Shown: piece by piece, positions 1 through 11,590 of the stretch
How the letters are laid out: every line of letters starts with the position of its first letter
Position numbering within the stretch: position 1 is the stretch's first letter
From: Pinus tabuliformis
Lineage: Eukaryota > Streptophyta > Pinopsida > Pinales > Pinaceae
NCBI GenBank assembly: GCA_031772625.1
Contig: CM062817.1
Span: forward strand, 953,291,705 to 953,355,704
Reading direction: 5' to 3'
Length of the DNA stretch: 64,000 bases
Notes under the pieces: generated by a model
The model's input: only the letters and a program-made list of their open reading frames with translations
The model's database searches: none
What the model was told of the DNA's origin: nothing
Program-made: the position numbers and the translations under genes

Positions 1-1725
1 TATCTGAGTCATATTGTATCTCGTAAGGGTTTTAAGGTAGACCCTAAAAAAATTAAAGCCATTAAGGAATGGAAACTCCTCACAACCATGAAGCACCTTT
101 GAGGATTTCTTGGGTTGATAGAGTATTATCACAACTTTGTTAAGAATTATAGGAGGATAGTAGCACCTTTAACAACATACTGAAGAAATATGCATTTTCT
201 TGGACTCCAGAAGCAACTAAGGCCTTTGAACATCTTAAAGAAGTAATTTGCCAAGCACTGGTCTTAGCTACGCCAAACTTCACAAAAACCTTTATTGTGG
301 ATTGTGATGCCTAGGAAATGAAATTGGTGTTGTTTTAATGCAAGAAGTAAGACCCATTTGTTTTGAAATTTGTCTAATCAAAGGAAAGTATTTACACAAA
401 CCTATTTATGAGAAGGAAATGTTGGAAACACTACATGCACTAAAACAATGGCAACCTTACCTAATGGGAAACACCTAAAGGTAAAAAACGATCATGATTG
501 TATTAAATAATTTGTGGAACAAATATTATCTTTAGAAGATTAGAAAAAATGGGTCACAAAGATGTTGGGTTATGACTTTGAAATCATCTACAAAAAATGG
601 AAGCAAAATGCTATTGTAGATGCACTCTCAAGAAAGGATGAGTATGTGGAAGAATTTCTTTGTGCCATTTCTCTAATCCAAATAGATTGGATAACCAAAG
701 CAAGGGATGAATGGAATAATGAAAAATAAGTGTGGAGGCCCATTCAAAAGATGTAGCAAGATCCTAGTACATATGATACCTTTAGCTCGAAAAATGAGTC
801 ATTATGGTACAAAGATCGCTTATATATTTGTAAGAATTATAAACTAAAATAAAGGATTCTTTTGGAATTTCACACCCCTCCCTTAGGAGGGCACTCAGGA
901 TTTTTAAAAACTTACCACAGGGTCAAGAAGGAATTTTTTTTGGAGGGCCTTATATTTGATATTCAAAAGTTTGCGGTGGAATGTTTGGTTTTCCAACAAA
1001 ATAAGGTTGAGACAATTAAGATCCCGGGTCCGTTACAACCTTTAGCCATTCCAAGTCAACGTTGGGAGGAGGTTTCAATGGATTATATCACATGTTTACT
1101 CAACTCTGAAGGAAAGATTGTCATCATGGTGGTAGTTGATAGACTTACCAAGTATGCACACTTTTGTGCATTATCTCGTATATTTAAAGCCAATATAGTT
1201 GCTACTACATTTATGGAAACAATTCAAAAGCTACATGGAAACCCAAATATTATTGTAAGCAATAGAGATCCCATTTTCACTAGAAATTTTTGGACATAAT
1301 TATTTGCTTATTTGGGTACTCAATTAGATCAGTACTCATCTTATCATCCTCAATCTGATGGGAAAACTGAGATAGTGAACAAATGTTTGTAAGGATATCT
1401 TCATTGCTTTGTATCTAATAAACAAACACAATGGGTCAAGTGGTTAGCTCAAGCTAAATGGTGGTATAACACTTCCTTCCATACTGCAACAAAAATGACC
1501 CCATTTATGGCACTTTATGGATATCATCCACATCCATAACATCATATTTAAGAGAAAATTCTAAGGTTCAAGCAGTGGAAGATCACATCGAGCATCAACA
1601 ACAAGTTCTCCAACTTTTAAAGGATAACCTCAATTTGGCACATAATCAAATTAAACAATAGGCATATCAACATCGCAACGAAAGAAGTTTTGATGTAGGT
1701 GAATGGTATTTTTACGGCTACAACC
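1..1725 (+). pseudogene. Decayed chromovirus pol, 5' part (RT end, RNase H, integrase)
   Basis: This is the broken polyprotein of a Ty3/gypsy chromovirus. It enters at the window edge in the RT thumb (reads HIVSRKGFKVDPKKIKAIKE at 8-70) and continues through a stop-ridden RNase H (about 180-640; NAIVDALSRKDE near 610). The integrase H2C2 zinc region follows (about 862-1000), then the catalytic core (MDYI at 1078, SNRDPIF near 1260, SYHPQSDGKTE near 1340). Several stops and frame changes interrupt it; the longest open stretch is 862-1299. The histidine/cysteine pattern is worn: the second pair reads ECLVFQQN where CxxC is expected. The frame runs into the integrase C-terminal region and stops abruptly at 1725, where the giant-LTR element is inserted. 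It resumes at 13314. The family call rests on motif order and on the chromodomain in the second half. It cannot be functional. Confidence 0.88.
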
Positions 1726-4700
1726 TGTTGAGGTGAAACACAACCCGCCACCCTTCCCCGGCCCCCATTTTTTCACTTTTAAATGAAAAATGAGGACCCT
1801 TTTAAACGATCAACTTGATAGTACTACTATAGAAATTTTAAAAATGAGGAAAAACCTAAATGAGTTCAATTTATTCTTATTTATCTGTATTAATTTCAAC
1901 CTCATTTGGATTAGTCATTGTGAAATGCACTTGTTTGAAGGCCTTTTATTACCTCAATTGTTTCATTTTTATTTTAATATTTATCACAGGGACCCTTCAT
2001 TTTCCAACTCCCTTCTTTATTGGCATTTTGGAAAAATCCTTGACTTTTTGAAACTTTATCACTTGCCTCATGGTTTTGATCATATTTTTTTTTGCACCTC
2101 CTTCTTGCCTTTTGCATTCATGGAAATATTTTCATAAATGATCAACAAAGTGGCACCTTGATTGCCACATTCCCTTGCATTTCACATTGAATCTCATGGG
2201 TCGTTTATCTTTTATACTTGATTTGACACGTGCATCCGTAAAAAAAGATGGATCATTAATTAATTTTTCGTTAACCATATTGTAAATAGATTTTGACACA
2301 ATTGTATATATATAGCAAATAAATTAAAACTTTTGTAAATAATATAAAATATATATAATAAATCAAATTTATATGAAAAGAAAATAACAAAGTTATTTGT
2401 ATAAAAAATATATAATAAATCAAATTTATATGAAAAGAAAATAACAAAGTTATTTGTATAAAAAGAAAATAACAAAGTTATTTGTAAAATATATACATAT
2501 TTAAACACATATTTAAAATAAAACAATTAAATTCACTTTGTAAATCACTTATACTTTTTTATTTTAACTTGACGTATTTTCTTTATGTAAATTACCTTCT
2601 CATACATTTTGTTTTCACCAAAAGGAGGCAATACGCAACGCATTCATTATAAACATGGTTCTTTTGAAATTTGGTTTGCCTTTTTCGTACGCACCAGAAT
2701 TGGTAATGTCAAAAGCGAATGTATTCACAAAAACATTGTTTCCATTGCCGCATGTTGGTAAATTCCATTTCAATTTAAACCAAACTGTTAAAACAAATCC
2801 TGAGGCATTGTTGTGGAACGTATTACAAGCATGCATTAAAACAAAAATGGAAATAATTTCGGCTAAACAATATCATGGCATTCATGCACCCATCGCATTT
2901 CTCTTCACACAAATGCATATTAATTTGCATGGAACGCAATCTTCCTCAAGATGTTTTTGACATTATTCGTTGGTTGCAGATCACCGAATCTCAGCAAAAG
3001 GGGAATCCGCAGATTGCCAAATCCTGAGAGGATTGGGACGAAAATTTTAGGGTGCACCATATAGCTCTGAATGGGTAGGCATTCAAGAAACAGAGCGACA
3101 TTCCCAGAGATTGTTATCGAAACTGCTTCTATTTTTGCAATTTTCAACAACACGAGGAGACAGGCGAGGTTTCAGTGGCATTCGTGGTGAAATCATAGGA
3201 AATTAGTGAGTAAGAAATCAAAGAGTTCATGTCAAAGCAGGTGATACGCAGAGCTTACTTGGTGGACGCGATTCTGAAGTTGCCATCTGGCAAGATTCTG
3301 GGAAATGATTACTATTAGTTATATGACCCAGGAAATATGTGAAATGCAGGCCAGTTTGTAAGCCGCATCGCAATTCGCGTTAACTCAGTTATCACTGCAG
3401 GACTGCCAATGAAAATTACATGCGATATATTGCATTTAAGAAAAGTCTGCCAGTTTTAACCACAGGACTTATAAACTATTTGCACACCTGATCATGCATA
3501 GCAGTTATTCGATGCGCCCGGTTTGCTTATCGCCAGGAAAATATATGGAAATAGGATTCAAATCCCTCATCACGCTTTTTACTCAACCAAGTGTATTTTT
3601 GGCAAACAGAACTTAAAAGGCAGCATTATATAAACCGTCAGAAATACATTCACAAAGGAGGAAATTTCTTAAAATCAGTTTTTCAACAGGTTTGAAGGGG
3701 ACTCTACAAGTTAGAAGGAAGAAGGACCGCGATCCAGCATAGGGAGATTTTTTTGCTATCATTCAATCCGCACATATGCATTTCTGTTTTGTGTAGAAGA
3801 GGTGATTGTAAGGGTTTAAAGAGTTGTTTTTTAACCTTTGTAGTGTTGCTTAGCACTATTGCATGCAGTAATATTATCGGCCTCAAATTCTCTAAGATTG
3901 TATATTTTGTAAGCAAAGCTTTGGCATTATTATGGATTTTCATTCATGTGTACTTTTACCTGAATGTCGAATTTTTATTTGTGTCCAAGTTCTGTAATTG
4001 ATTTTGATTTCTATTCTAAAATATATATTCTTAACATTTCTGTTGGTTCAATTTTGATATGATTTGAAGCTTTGGAGGAGCAATCTCCAAGAGGCAGAAC
4101 GACATGGCATCTATAATGAATTCATTGAAGTATAAATGAGATAAATGATAACTATTTATCATTTAATCGCAAATGTATTTTGCTTTTTATTCCATTAATT
4201 AATATGAACTATTTCTTTTGGTTAATGGAAATCACATGGTTAATTCGATCACAAGCCAGTCTTTCCCCCTATTTTTATTTCATTTGCTCTTGGATTAAGA
4301 GATGACTATCCCATCTTAGTCCAAGATAGGATTTTCATTTTAGGATTAATTTTATATTTGCAAATGCAATTTACATAAAGTCCCTTTTAGTTAAAGGCAA
4401 ACATTTTTTGGTTCTCTATGGCAAGATCAAGCTTTTATATTAGTCAACTTTTTGATTGATTTTAATATTTATCCAAAATGTTAAGAAATCAATCATAAAG
4501 ACTAATGTATATAGTGTATATAAATTCATTTATTAATAGAAGCCATTTTTCTTTTTCTTTTTAGAGTTAGCCTTAACATACTAATTACTCATTAATTTGT
4601 AACATTTACTTTGAATAAATAATAATAACTTAAGGTAATTAGAATAGTTTTAACTTTAATATGGTAGTATAAGTTAACTAAGATTTTATTAATTGTTTAC

Positions 4701-5559
4701 TTAGAATAATAATAATATTATTTAGTTAAAATTTTCATTTTATAGGTTACCATAGATTTCTTAGAGTTAACTTTTAGCATATTAATTATTAATTAATTTT
4801 AAATATTTAATAATCCCCTAATGTAATTAGAATAATTATGGTAATGTATTTAACTAGATCTTAATAAATGTTTTTCTCAAAATAATAATAACATTATTAA
4901 CATTCATTTTATAGTTTATCATAGATATATTATAACCTCATAATAAACTAGATTAAATATTTAGAATTATTATTAGAACTATATTAGTGATTTTTAGGAA
5001 TATATTATAGTATAAGCTATAGTTATTTACATAGTATAGTTAGTTAATTAGCATAATAACATAGGATATATTAGTTTAGATTTGACATATGAGAAAAATA
5101 GGAATACTTTGGCACTTAACAAAGGCTTTAACGACAAATGTAACATTAACAGTGTGTTCCTTTAGGACTAATAAATATTATTAAATTAGCAAGTTTCATA
5201 GGGATAACATTATCATAGTGTCATTTAGAATTAACAATTAATATTAACTTAAGACTATAAAGTCAAATAGGTTAGAATAAGTTAGGCTTATTGTAATTCA
5301 TAATTTAGTCGTGGCTTGGCTGAGCCCCAGATCAGCTTAAGGATCACTTTCTTTCCTAATCAACAAGAGGGCTGATCTGATGTCTCTTCTCCATTGATGA
5401 ATGAGAATCATATTTTAAGTCATCGGAGGATGAGAGAAGGTAACTGGACCTAGTTAAACCAGTCAAAGCCACTACTCCAAACGGAAAATGAGTTACTTTA
5501 AGCTTTAGACCGGGTGGTTATCCCCCAATGTTGTTGCAGCGATTTTCGAGGCATCAACA
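1726..5559 (+). repeat. 5' LTR of the giant-LTR element
   Basis: It starts TGTTGAGGTGAAAC and ends GGCATCAACA. It aligns along its whole length with 9428-13313. The 3.83 kb is very long for a plant LTR. Short ORFs on both strands are not shared in length or frame between the two copies, so none is called as a gene. Two features differ from the 3' copy: a 57-bp tandem duplication at about 2352-2487, and absence of the (AT)n run and of the 52-bp duplication seen in the 3' LTR. The 3' third (about 4500-5300) is strongly AT-rich. Confidence 0.92.
2352..2487. repeat. 57-bp tandem duplication inside the 5' LTR
   Basis: A unit containing AAATCAAATTTATATGAAAA and AACAAAGTTATTTGTATA is present twice at a 57-bp spacing, followed by a partial third copy. 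The 3' LTR has a single copy next to an (AT)n run, so this duplication arose after or during insertion. Confidence 0.85.
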
Positions 5560-5563
5560 TTTT

Positions 5564-5581
5564 TGGCGCTAGAAGGAGGGC
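5564..5581 (+). other. Primer-binding site of the giant-LTR element
   Basis: Five bases after the LTR end lies TGGCGCTAGAAGGAGGGC. The TGG start and the position are those expected for pairing with a tRNA 3' end. I could not assign the tRNA from memory with confidence. It is not the initiator-Met type (TGGTATCAGAGC). Confidence 0.65.
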
Positions 5582-5631
5582 CTAAGCTAGTTAATCTGCA
5601 TGAAATCTTGTTTTAACATTTTAAACTAGCC

Positions 5632-7233
5632 ATGGCTCCTATTTGTATTCCTACATTGGGTCATGCTTTTAGTTCACGCAAGCCTACCAGAGGTATACCC
5701 AAGAGACAACTTGAATCAATATATGAACTGCAATATGATGGTGAGAATTTCATTTTTGCTTTAGATCATGTTGATCAATTTATACATAAATGCAAATGTT
5801 TTAACATCACTAAAGACAATGAAATTTGCAGGTTATTCACTCTCACACTTCAAGGAAGGATTCGAGAATGGTACAAGATCCTACCAGCTAAGTGCATTCA
5901 TTCTTGGAATCACTTTATGCAGGTATTCTTTTTTGCTCATCACAATTACAGCTATGAGAAGTTGTGCTTAGAATTTGATGAATTTACAATCTTTGATAAT
6001 GAAACTGTTAGTGAACTTTCTGATAGATTTATGTTATTATGCTACAGATTTCATTATGACGATTTACCTCCTAAGAAAATTTTGATTGAGAAATTTACTT
6101 CTGTTGTTCAAAAACATAATATAAAAACTTATATGGAACACAAAGAGGAATCTCCAACATTAAATCTTGTTTCTATTATTGATCCTATTGAATCCTTAAA
6201 TGAAAATTCTAATCTGTCTCAACCATCAACATCAGGAGAGAATCTTACATCTGAAGACGTTTTTATGGTACCTCCTAATGTTTATGATAATGAGCCAAAT
6301 TCAATAGAATCAAATTCTATACAACAACAAGATTTAATGAACAATCATAACAATAATTCTTCTTTTCAAAATGGGCTAAAATCTATTGTGACAACAGATG
6401 ACACATCATTAATCCAAGGAAACAAAAATGATCATCTTGAAGAAAATTCACCTAACTTACATTTTGATTATCACTATTTGCAACCTAATCATTGTATGTG
6501 TCAACCTGTTGGAATATTTGCTAGTTCAAAACTTAAGAATGAATTACATCATAAAATGCAAGGGGTATTTTTAAATGATCAATTACTTATCGATATGAAT
6601 CTGGAAACCTTTATCCATCCTTTCTACAATATTCAAGATACTTACAAATCATTTGAAAAGGATGTGATTTTTAATAATCACGATATTTATGAGTTTAGAT
6701 CATTTGATTCATTTTTTAAGCTCAAAATTGCCCCCTTCCATTATGATCTAGATCATCAAACTCTATTACAATTTTTCAATATTAATCATGAGTTGGTTAG
6801 TTGTCTTAATTCTGATATAATAGATTCCTCTAAGGATTTTCCTTCATTTTCTCTTCATGATGACGATCAACGTCTCATAAGGGAAAATGACAATTTCTGT
6901 AAAATCTTAGAAACAATTGATGTTAATACTTCCCATATTGCACAATTTTCAAAAACAGAACCTTGGTGGATCCTTAAAGGTAATATCTCTAACCCTTTAG
7001 ATTGTACATATTTCGATAAATTTTATTTTCAGTTAGAAAATCATTTTAGCATAAAATTTTCTAATTATAAATTTTTTCTATTTTCATTCTTAGGAATTAA
7101 TATGTATAAAGATTTTAGGATTTTTGTATATAATTTAATAATTAAAATTTATATTTTTCTAACACATGTAATGTATATTTTTGCAGGTAATAAAATTAGT
7201 GCTTGGTTACATTGGAAATATGACTATACCTAG
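5632..7233 (+). CDS. Gag-like protein of the giant-LTR element (533 aa)
   Basis: This is the only substantial coding region of the element and would supply a capsid-type protein. The start ATG sits in a good plant context (GCCATGGCT) 72 bases after the LTR. Residues about 35-150 resemble the Retrotrans_gag fold: ICRLFTLTLQGRIREWY, then SWNHFMQVFF, then SELSDRFMLLCYRF. The middle (about 185-290) is rich in N, S and Q. No zinc knuckle, protease or RT follows. The last 70 codons are unusually AT-rich and hydrophobic. They are bounded by GT-AG type signals (AAAG/GTAATA at 6980, TTTTTGCAG at 7186), so this part may be an intron of 207 nt, in phase, which would give a shorter protein. The frame is fully open over 1.6 kb, which argues for constraint or recent activity. 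No recognisable function beyond gag. Confidence 0.75.
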   Translation: MAPICIPTLGHAFSSRKPTRGIPKRQLESIYELQYDGENFIFALDHVDQFIHKCKCFNITKDNEICRLFTLTLQGRIREWYKILPAKCIHSWNHFMQVFFFAHHNYSYEKLCLEFDEFTIFDNETVSELSDRFMLLCYRFHYDDLPPKKILIEKFTSVVQKHNIKTYMEHKEESPTLNLVSIIDPIESLNENSNLSQPSTSGENLTSEDVFMVPPNVYDNEPNSIESNSIQQQDLMNNHNNNSSFQNGLKSIVTTDDTSLIQGNKNDHLEENSPNLHFDYHYLQPNHCMCQPVGIFASSKLKNELHHKMQGVFLNDQLLIDMNLETFIHPFYNIQDTYKSFEKDVIFNNHDIYEFRSFDSFFKLKIAPFHYDLDHQTLLQFFNINHELVSCLNSDIIDSSKDFPSFSLHDDDQRLIRENDNFCKILETIDVNTSHIAQFSKTEPWWILKGNISNPLDCTYFDKFYFQLENHFSIKFSNYKFFLFSFLGINMYKDFRIFVYNLIIKIYIFLTHVMYIFAGNKISAWLHWKYDYT

Positions 7234-9427
7234 TCATTTTCCTTCAAAAGGTTTAGAGTAGGAATAAATTTAACTTTGTTTCATATTTTTGTTGTTTTCC
7301 AAAATAATGCAATTATGATGAATAAGGATGGGACCTTATCAAACATTTAGTTGGCATCTTTCTCATTTTTGAGGTTTTCATTGGTAAAACAAATTTTTAC
7401 ATTTGAGAAATGATAAAACCCACATTCTAAGATGTTAACTCAAATATAGGGTCCATTCCCACTTTCTACTCATATAATTGCAATAGGATTTAAATTTACA
7501 TTTTAAATAATGTTTAATAAAAGGAAATTCACAAGATAAAATTTCAAATGATGACATACAATATTTTATTATCCACTTTATTCATATGTCAATTCATTTT
7601 TATATCATGTGAAGAATTCTTATAGCATCGCTTAGTTTTTAGATTCAATAATTCAAGATTTTCAACATATCCAAACTTAGAGATAAATATGACTAATCTT
7701 GCCTATTTTCATATACTCTTCATATGAAGATGTCAAGATTCACAAGGTAAATTGGTATGCATTTTTCTCAGGTTTGTGTACATGTTGATCTTCATTTCTC
7801 CTTTGTTCCTTTCTTTTATTTTCTTTTTAGTTATATTTTCTTATCCTTGTTTTCTTTCTTTTGCAGGTTTTTATGAGTGCAATTTGAAGATTTGATTTTG
7901 CTAGCAAAAGCAATTCAGAAAAGAAAATCACCATGATCCATAAAGGGAATTCCTTTTCCTTTTCCAAATTTTGCTTCCTACTTCATTTACAATCCTTTTT
8001 GAAACTAATTGTTAGTCTTACTCTTAAAACATGATCGTTAAAAGACTTGCAAAATAAGTTTTAAGCAAAATTGACAAAAGATTGAAAATTCCTATTGAAG
8101 CATTCGAATAAAAATTTTAAAACTGCATCAATGCTTTTAAATAGGAGCAGCACTTAACAAACATCTTACAAGATAAAATGTTTAATTTTAAAACATACTC
8201 ATCATTTTATACTTTTTATCTTGTAAAGATTTTCTTATGATCTATTCTCTTGATGATCTTCTTTCTGGTTTGCTATCTTTCATTTAATTTGATTCGATTT
8301 TAATAAATTCAGGAACAGGATGACTCTTTAAAAATAAAAAATAAATTAAATAAATAAATAAATAAAAAGTAAAAAACGACAATAACTTAACTTGATGAAT
8401 ATTTGAAAACGCAAACTTAATGTTTTTGTCAAAACATCATCATCTTGTTTGAGTTGTTTTCTTAAAAGCTTGTTTGTCTTCATTCTTAGTTCTTTCATTT
8501 TAAATTTTTGCCCCTTTCAATAGAGTTCATTTCACGATAGATCATTTTCAATTACTTTGAAAATCCTCATACATATTCTTTTAGTAGTATTATCAACTGT
8601 TACTAAGAGGACTTTCAATCCAACTCTGGTTTCATACAGGGGAAATCTCTTAACTCTATCTATCCCAGTGAATTTCATTTATCATTAAAGGCATATCCTT
8701 ATGGAATCATAAGACTATCTTGCTTCAAATATTTTTCATGAGGAAACACACATCCTTACTAAGTGATTGAGTTTACTTTTTCAAGGAAAGAATTGATTTG
8801 AGTTTAACACAATGAATCCCTCCCACCCCTCCACATAAAAACCTCTAATTGATAGTTATAGGGAAAGAATTTGGAGTAAACATTATGAAAGTATTATGTC
8901 CATTAAACATAAATCTCTATTACCATCCCACCTCTTTCACTCAAATACATCATAAACTAAAAGCTTGCAAATGCACTTATCAAAAGAGTGATTAAAGAGG
9001 AAGCATGGGAAATACAAGTAAACCCATCGGGGCTATGGACGCTCGCTGGCAGCGGGACTAGGCTTGTATGGCATAAAAGACAACTTCATCGGGGTACTAT
9101 TCAGGCTTGCTGGCAGCAAAGCGATGTTAGAGACAATCATAAAATGGATATATACTTTATCAAAAACTCCTATCTCTACCTTCTTCTATTTTTATATGAG
9201 GTGATTTTAAAACAAATTTTCCCAAATTTGGATTCATGACTTATACTCGAATCTGTTTTGAGTACTTATCTTTACAAACTCATATTACTTAATCTATTTA
9301 TGTGGGACCTATGGAGATGTTTTACTGTTAGACAGTTTCGTGAACTCCATTATTTTTAACCTTTGAGTAAATCAAAGTTCATTATCTTCAATCAGAGATA
9401 ACTAGTTATTCTCTCGTATGTCGCCAC
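7234..9427 (+). other. Non-coding internal region of the giant-LTR element
   Basis: 2.2 kb of AT-rich sequence between the gag-like ORF and the 3' LTR. No pol motif was found in six frames. A second acceptor-like site (TTTCTTTCTTTTGCAG) ends at 7866. Around 9025-9120 there is a GC-richer patch with a degenerate direct repeat (GGACGCTCGCTGGCAGCG and CAGGCTTGCTGGCAGCAA). No purine tract borders the 3' LTR. Confidence 0.6.
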
Positions 9428-10069
9428 GGTTGAGGTGAAACACAACCCCCCATTTTTTCACTTTTAAATGAAAAATGAGGACCCTTTTAAATGATCAACT
9501 TGATAGTACTACTATAGAAATTTTAAAAATGAGGAAAAACCTAAATGAGTTCAAATTATTCTTATTTATTTGTATTAATTTGTTTCAACCTCATTTGGAT
9601 TAGTCATTGTGAAATGCATTTGTTTGAAGGCCTTTTATTACCTCAATTGTTTCATTTTTTATTTTTAATATTTATCACAGGGACCCTTCATTTTCCAGCT
9701 CCCTTCTCTATTGGCATTTTGGAAAAATCCTTGACTTTTTGAAACTTTATCACTTGCCTCATGGCTTTGATCATATTTTTTTTGCATCTCCTTCTTGCCT
9801 TTTGCATTCATGGAAATATTTTCATAATTGATCAATTGAAAGACAAAGTGACACCTTCGGTTGCCACATTCCCTTGCATTTCACATTGAGTCTCATGGGT
9901 TGTTTATCTTTTATACTTGATTTGACACGTGCATTGGTAAAAAAAGATGGATCATTAATTAATTTTTCTTTAACCATATTGTAAATAGATTTTAACACAA
10001 ATTGTATATATATATAGCAAATATATATAAAATAAATTAGAGCTTTTGTAAATAATATAAATTAAATTT

Positions 10070-10075
<6 letters not shown>

Positions 10076-10125
<50 letters not shown>
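10076..10125. repeat. (AT)25 microsatellite in the 3' LTR
   Basis: About 50 bases of uninterrupted AT dinucleotide, absent from the corresponding place of the 5' LTR. Confidence 0.95.
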
Positions 10126-10129
<4 letters not shown>

Positions 10130-11486
10130 TCAAATTTAATATGAAAAGAAAATAACAAAGTTATTTGTAAAATATTAACATATTCAAACACATATTTAAA
10201 ATAAAACAATTAAATTCACTTGGTAAATTATTTATAATTTTTTACATTAACTTAACGTATTTTCTTTATGTAAATTACCTTCTCATAAATTTTATTTTCA
10301 CCGAAAGGAGGCAATACGCAACGCATTCATTATAAACATGGTTCTTCGGTCTGCCTTATCCGTACGCACCAGAATTGGTAACGTCAAAAGCGAATGTATT
10401 CACAAAAACATTGTTTCCATTGCCGCATGTTGGTAAATTCCATTTCAATTTAAACCAAAACTGTTAAAACAAATCCTGAGGCATTGTTGTGGAACATATT
10501 ACAAGCATGCATTAAAACAAAAATAGAAATAATTTCGGCTAAACAATATTATGGCATTCATGCACCCATCACATTTCTCTTCACACAAATGCATATTAAT
10601 TTGCATGGAACGCAGTCTTCCTCCAGATTTTTTTGACATTATTCGTTGGTTGCAGATCACCGAATCTCAACAAAAGTGGAATCCGCAGATTGCCAAATCC
10701 TGAGAGGATTGGGACGAAAATTTTAGGGTGCACCATATAGCTCCGAATGGCAATTTTTATGCACAAATCCAGGCATTCAAGAAACAGAGCGGCATTCCCA
10801 GAGATTGTTATCGAAACTGCTTCTATTTTTGCAATTTTCAACAACACGAGGAGACAGGCGAGGTTCCGGTGGCATTCGTGGTGAAAACATCGGAAATCAG
10901 TGAGTAAGAAACCAAAGAGTTCGTGTCAAAGCAGGTGATACGCAGAGTTTACTTGGTGGACGCGATTCCGAAGTCGCCGTCCGGCAAGATTCTGAGAAAT
11001 GATTTGTATTAGTTATGACCCAGGAAATATGTGAAATGCCTGCCAGTTTGTAAGCTGCATCGCAATTCGCGTTAACCATCAGTTATCACTGCAGGACTGC
11101 CAATGAAAATTACATGCGATATATTGCGTTTAAGACAAGTCCGCCAGATTTAACCACAGGACCTATAAACTATTTGCACACCTGATCATACATAGCAGTT
11201 ATTTGATGCGCCCCATTTGCTGATCCCCAGGAGAATACATGGAGAGAATGGAAATAGGGATTTGAATCCTCATCACACATTTTACTCAACCAAGTGTATT
11301 TTTGGCAAACAGAAATTAAGAGGCAGCATTATATAAACCATCAGAAATACATTCACAAAGGAGGAAATTTCTTAAAATCAGTTTTTCAATAGGTTTGAAG
11401 GGGACTCTACATGTTAGAATGAAGAAGGACCGCGATCCAGCATAGGGGATTCTTTGCTATCATTCAATCTGCACATATGCATTTCT

Positions 11487-11590
11487 GTTTTGTGTAGAAG
11501 AGGTGATTGTAAGGATTTAAAGGGTTTTTTTTACCTCCGTTTTGTGTAGAAGAGGTGATTGTAAGGATTTGAAGGGTTTTTTTTACCTTT
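11487..11590. repeat. 52-bp tandem duplication in the 3' LTR
   Basis: The block TTTTGTGTAGAAGAGGTGAT plus the following AAGGGTTTTTTTTACC occurs twice at a 52-bp spacing. The 5' LTR has one copy (about 3788-3838). Confidence 0.85.

Noticed and set aside
1790..3943. Several 60-115-codon ORFs inside the giant 5' LTR
   Set aside because: The equivalent frames in the 3' LTR have other lengths or are broken, the composition is ordinary AT-rich, and no protein family is recognisable.
8988..9239. 83-codon ORF in the internal region of the giant-LTR element
   Set aside because: Short, no recognisable domain, half of it hydrophobic AT-rich tail. It overlaps a degenerate direct repeat that explains its composition.
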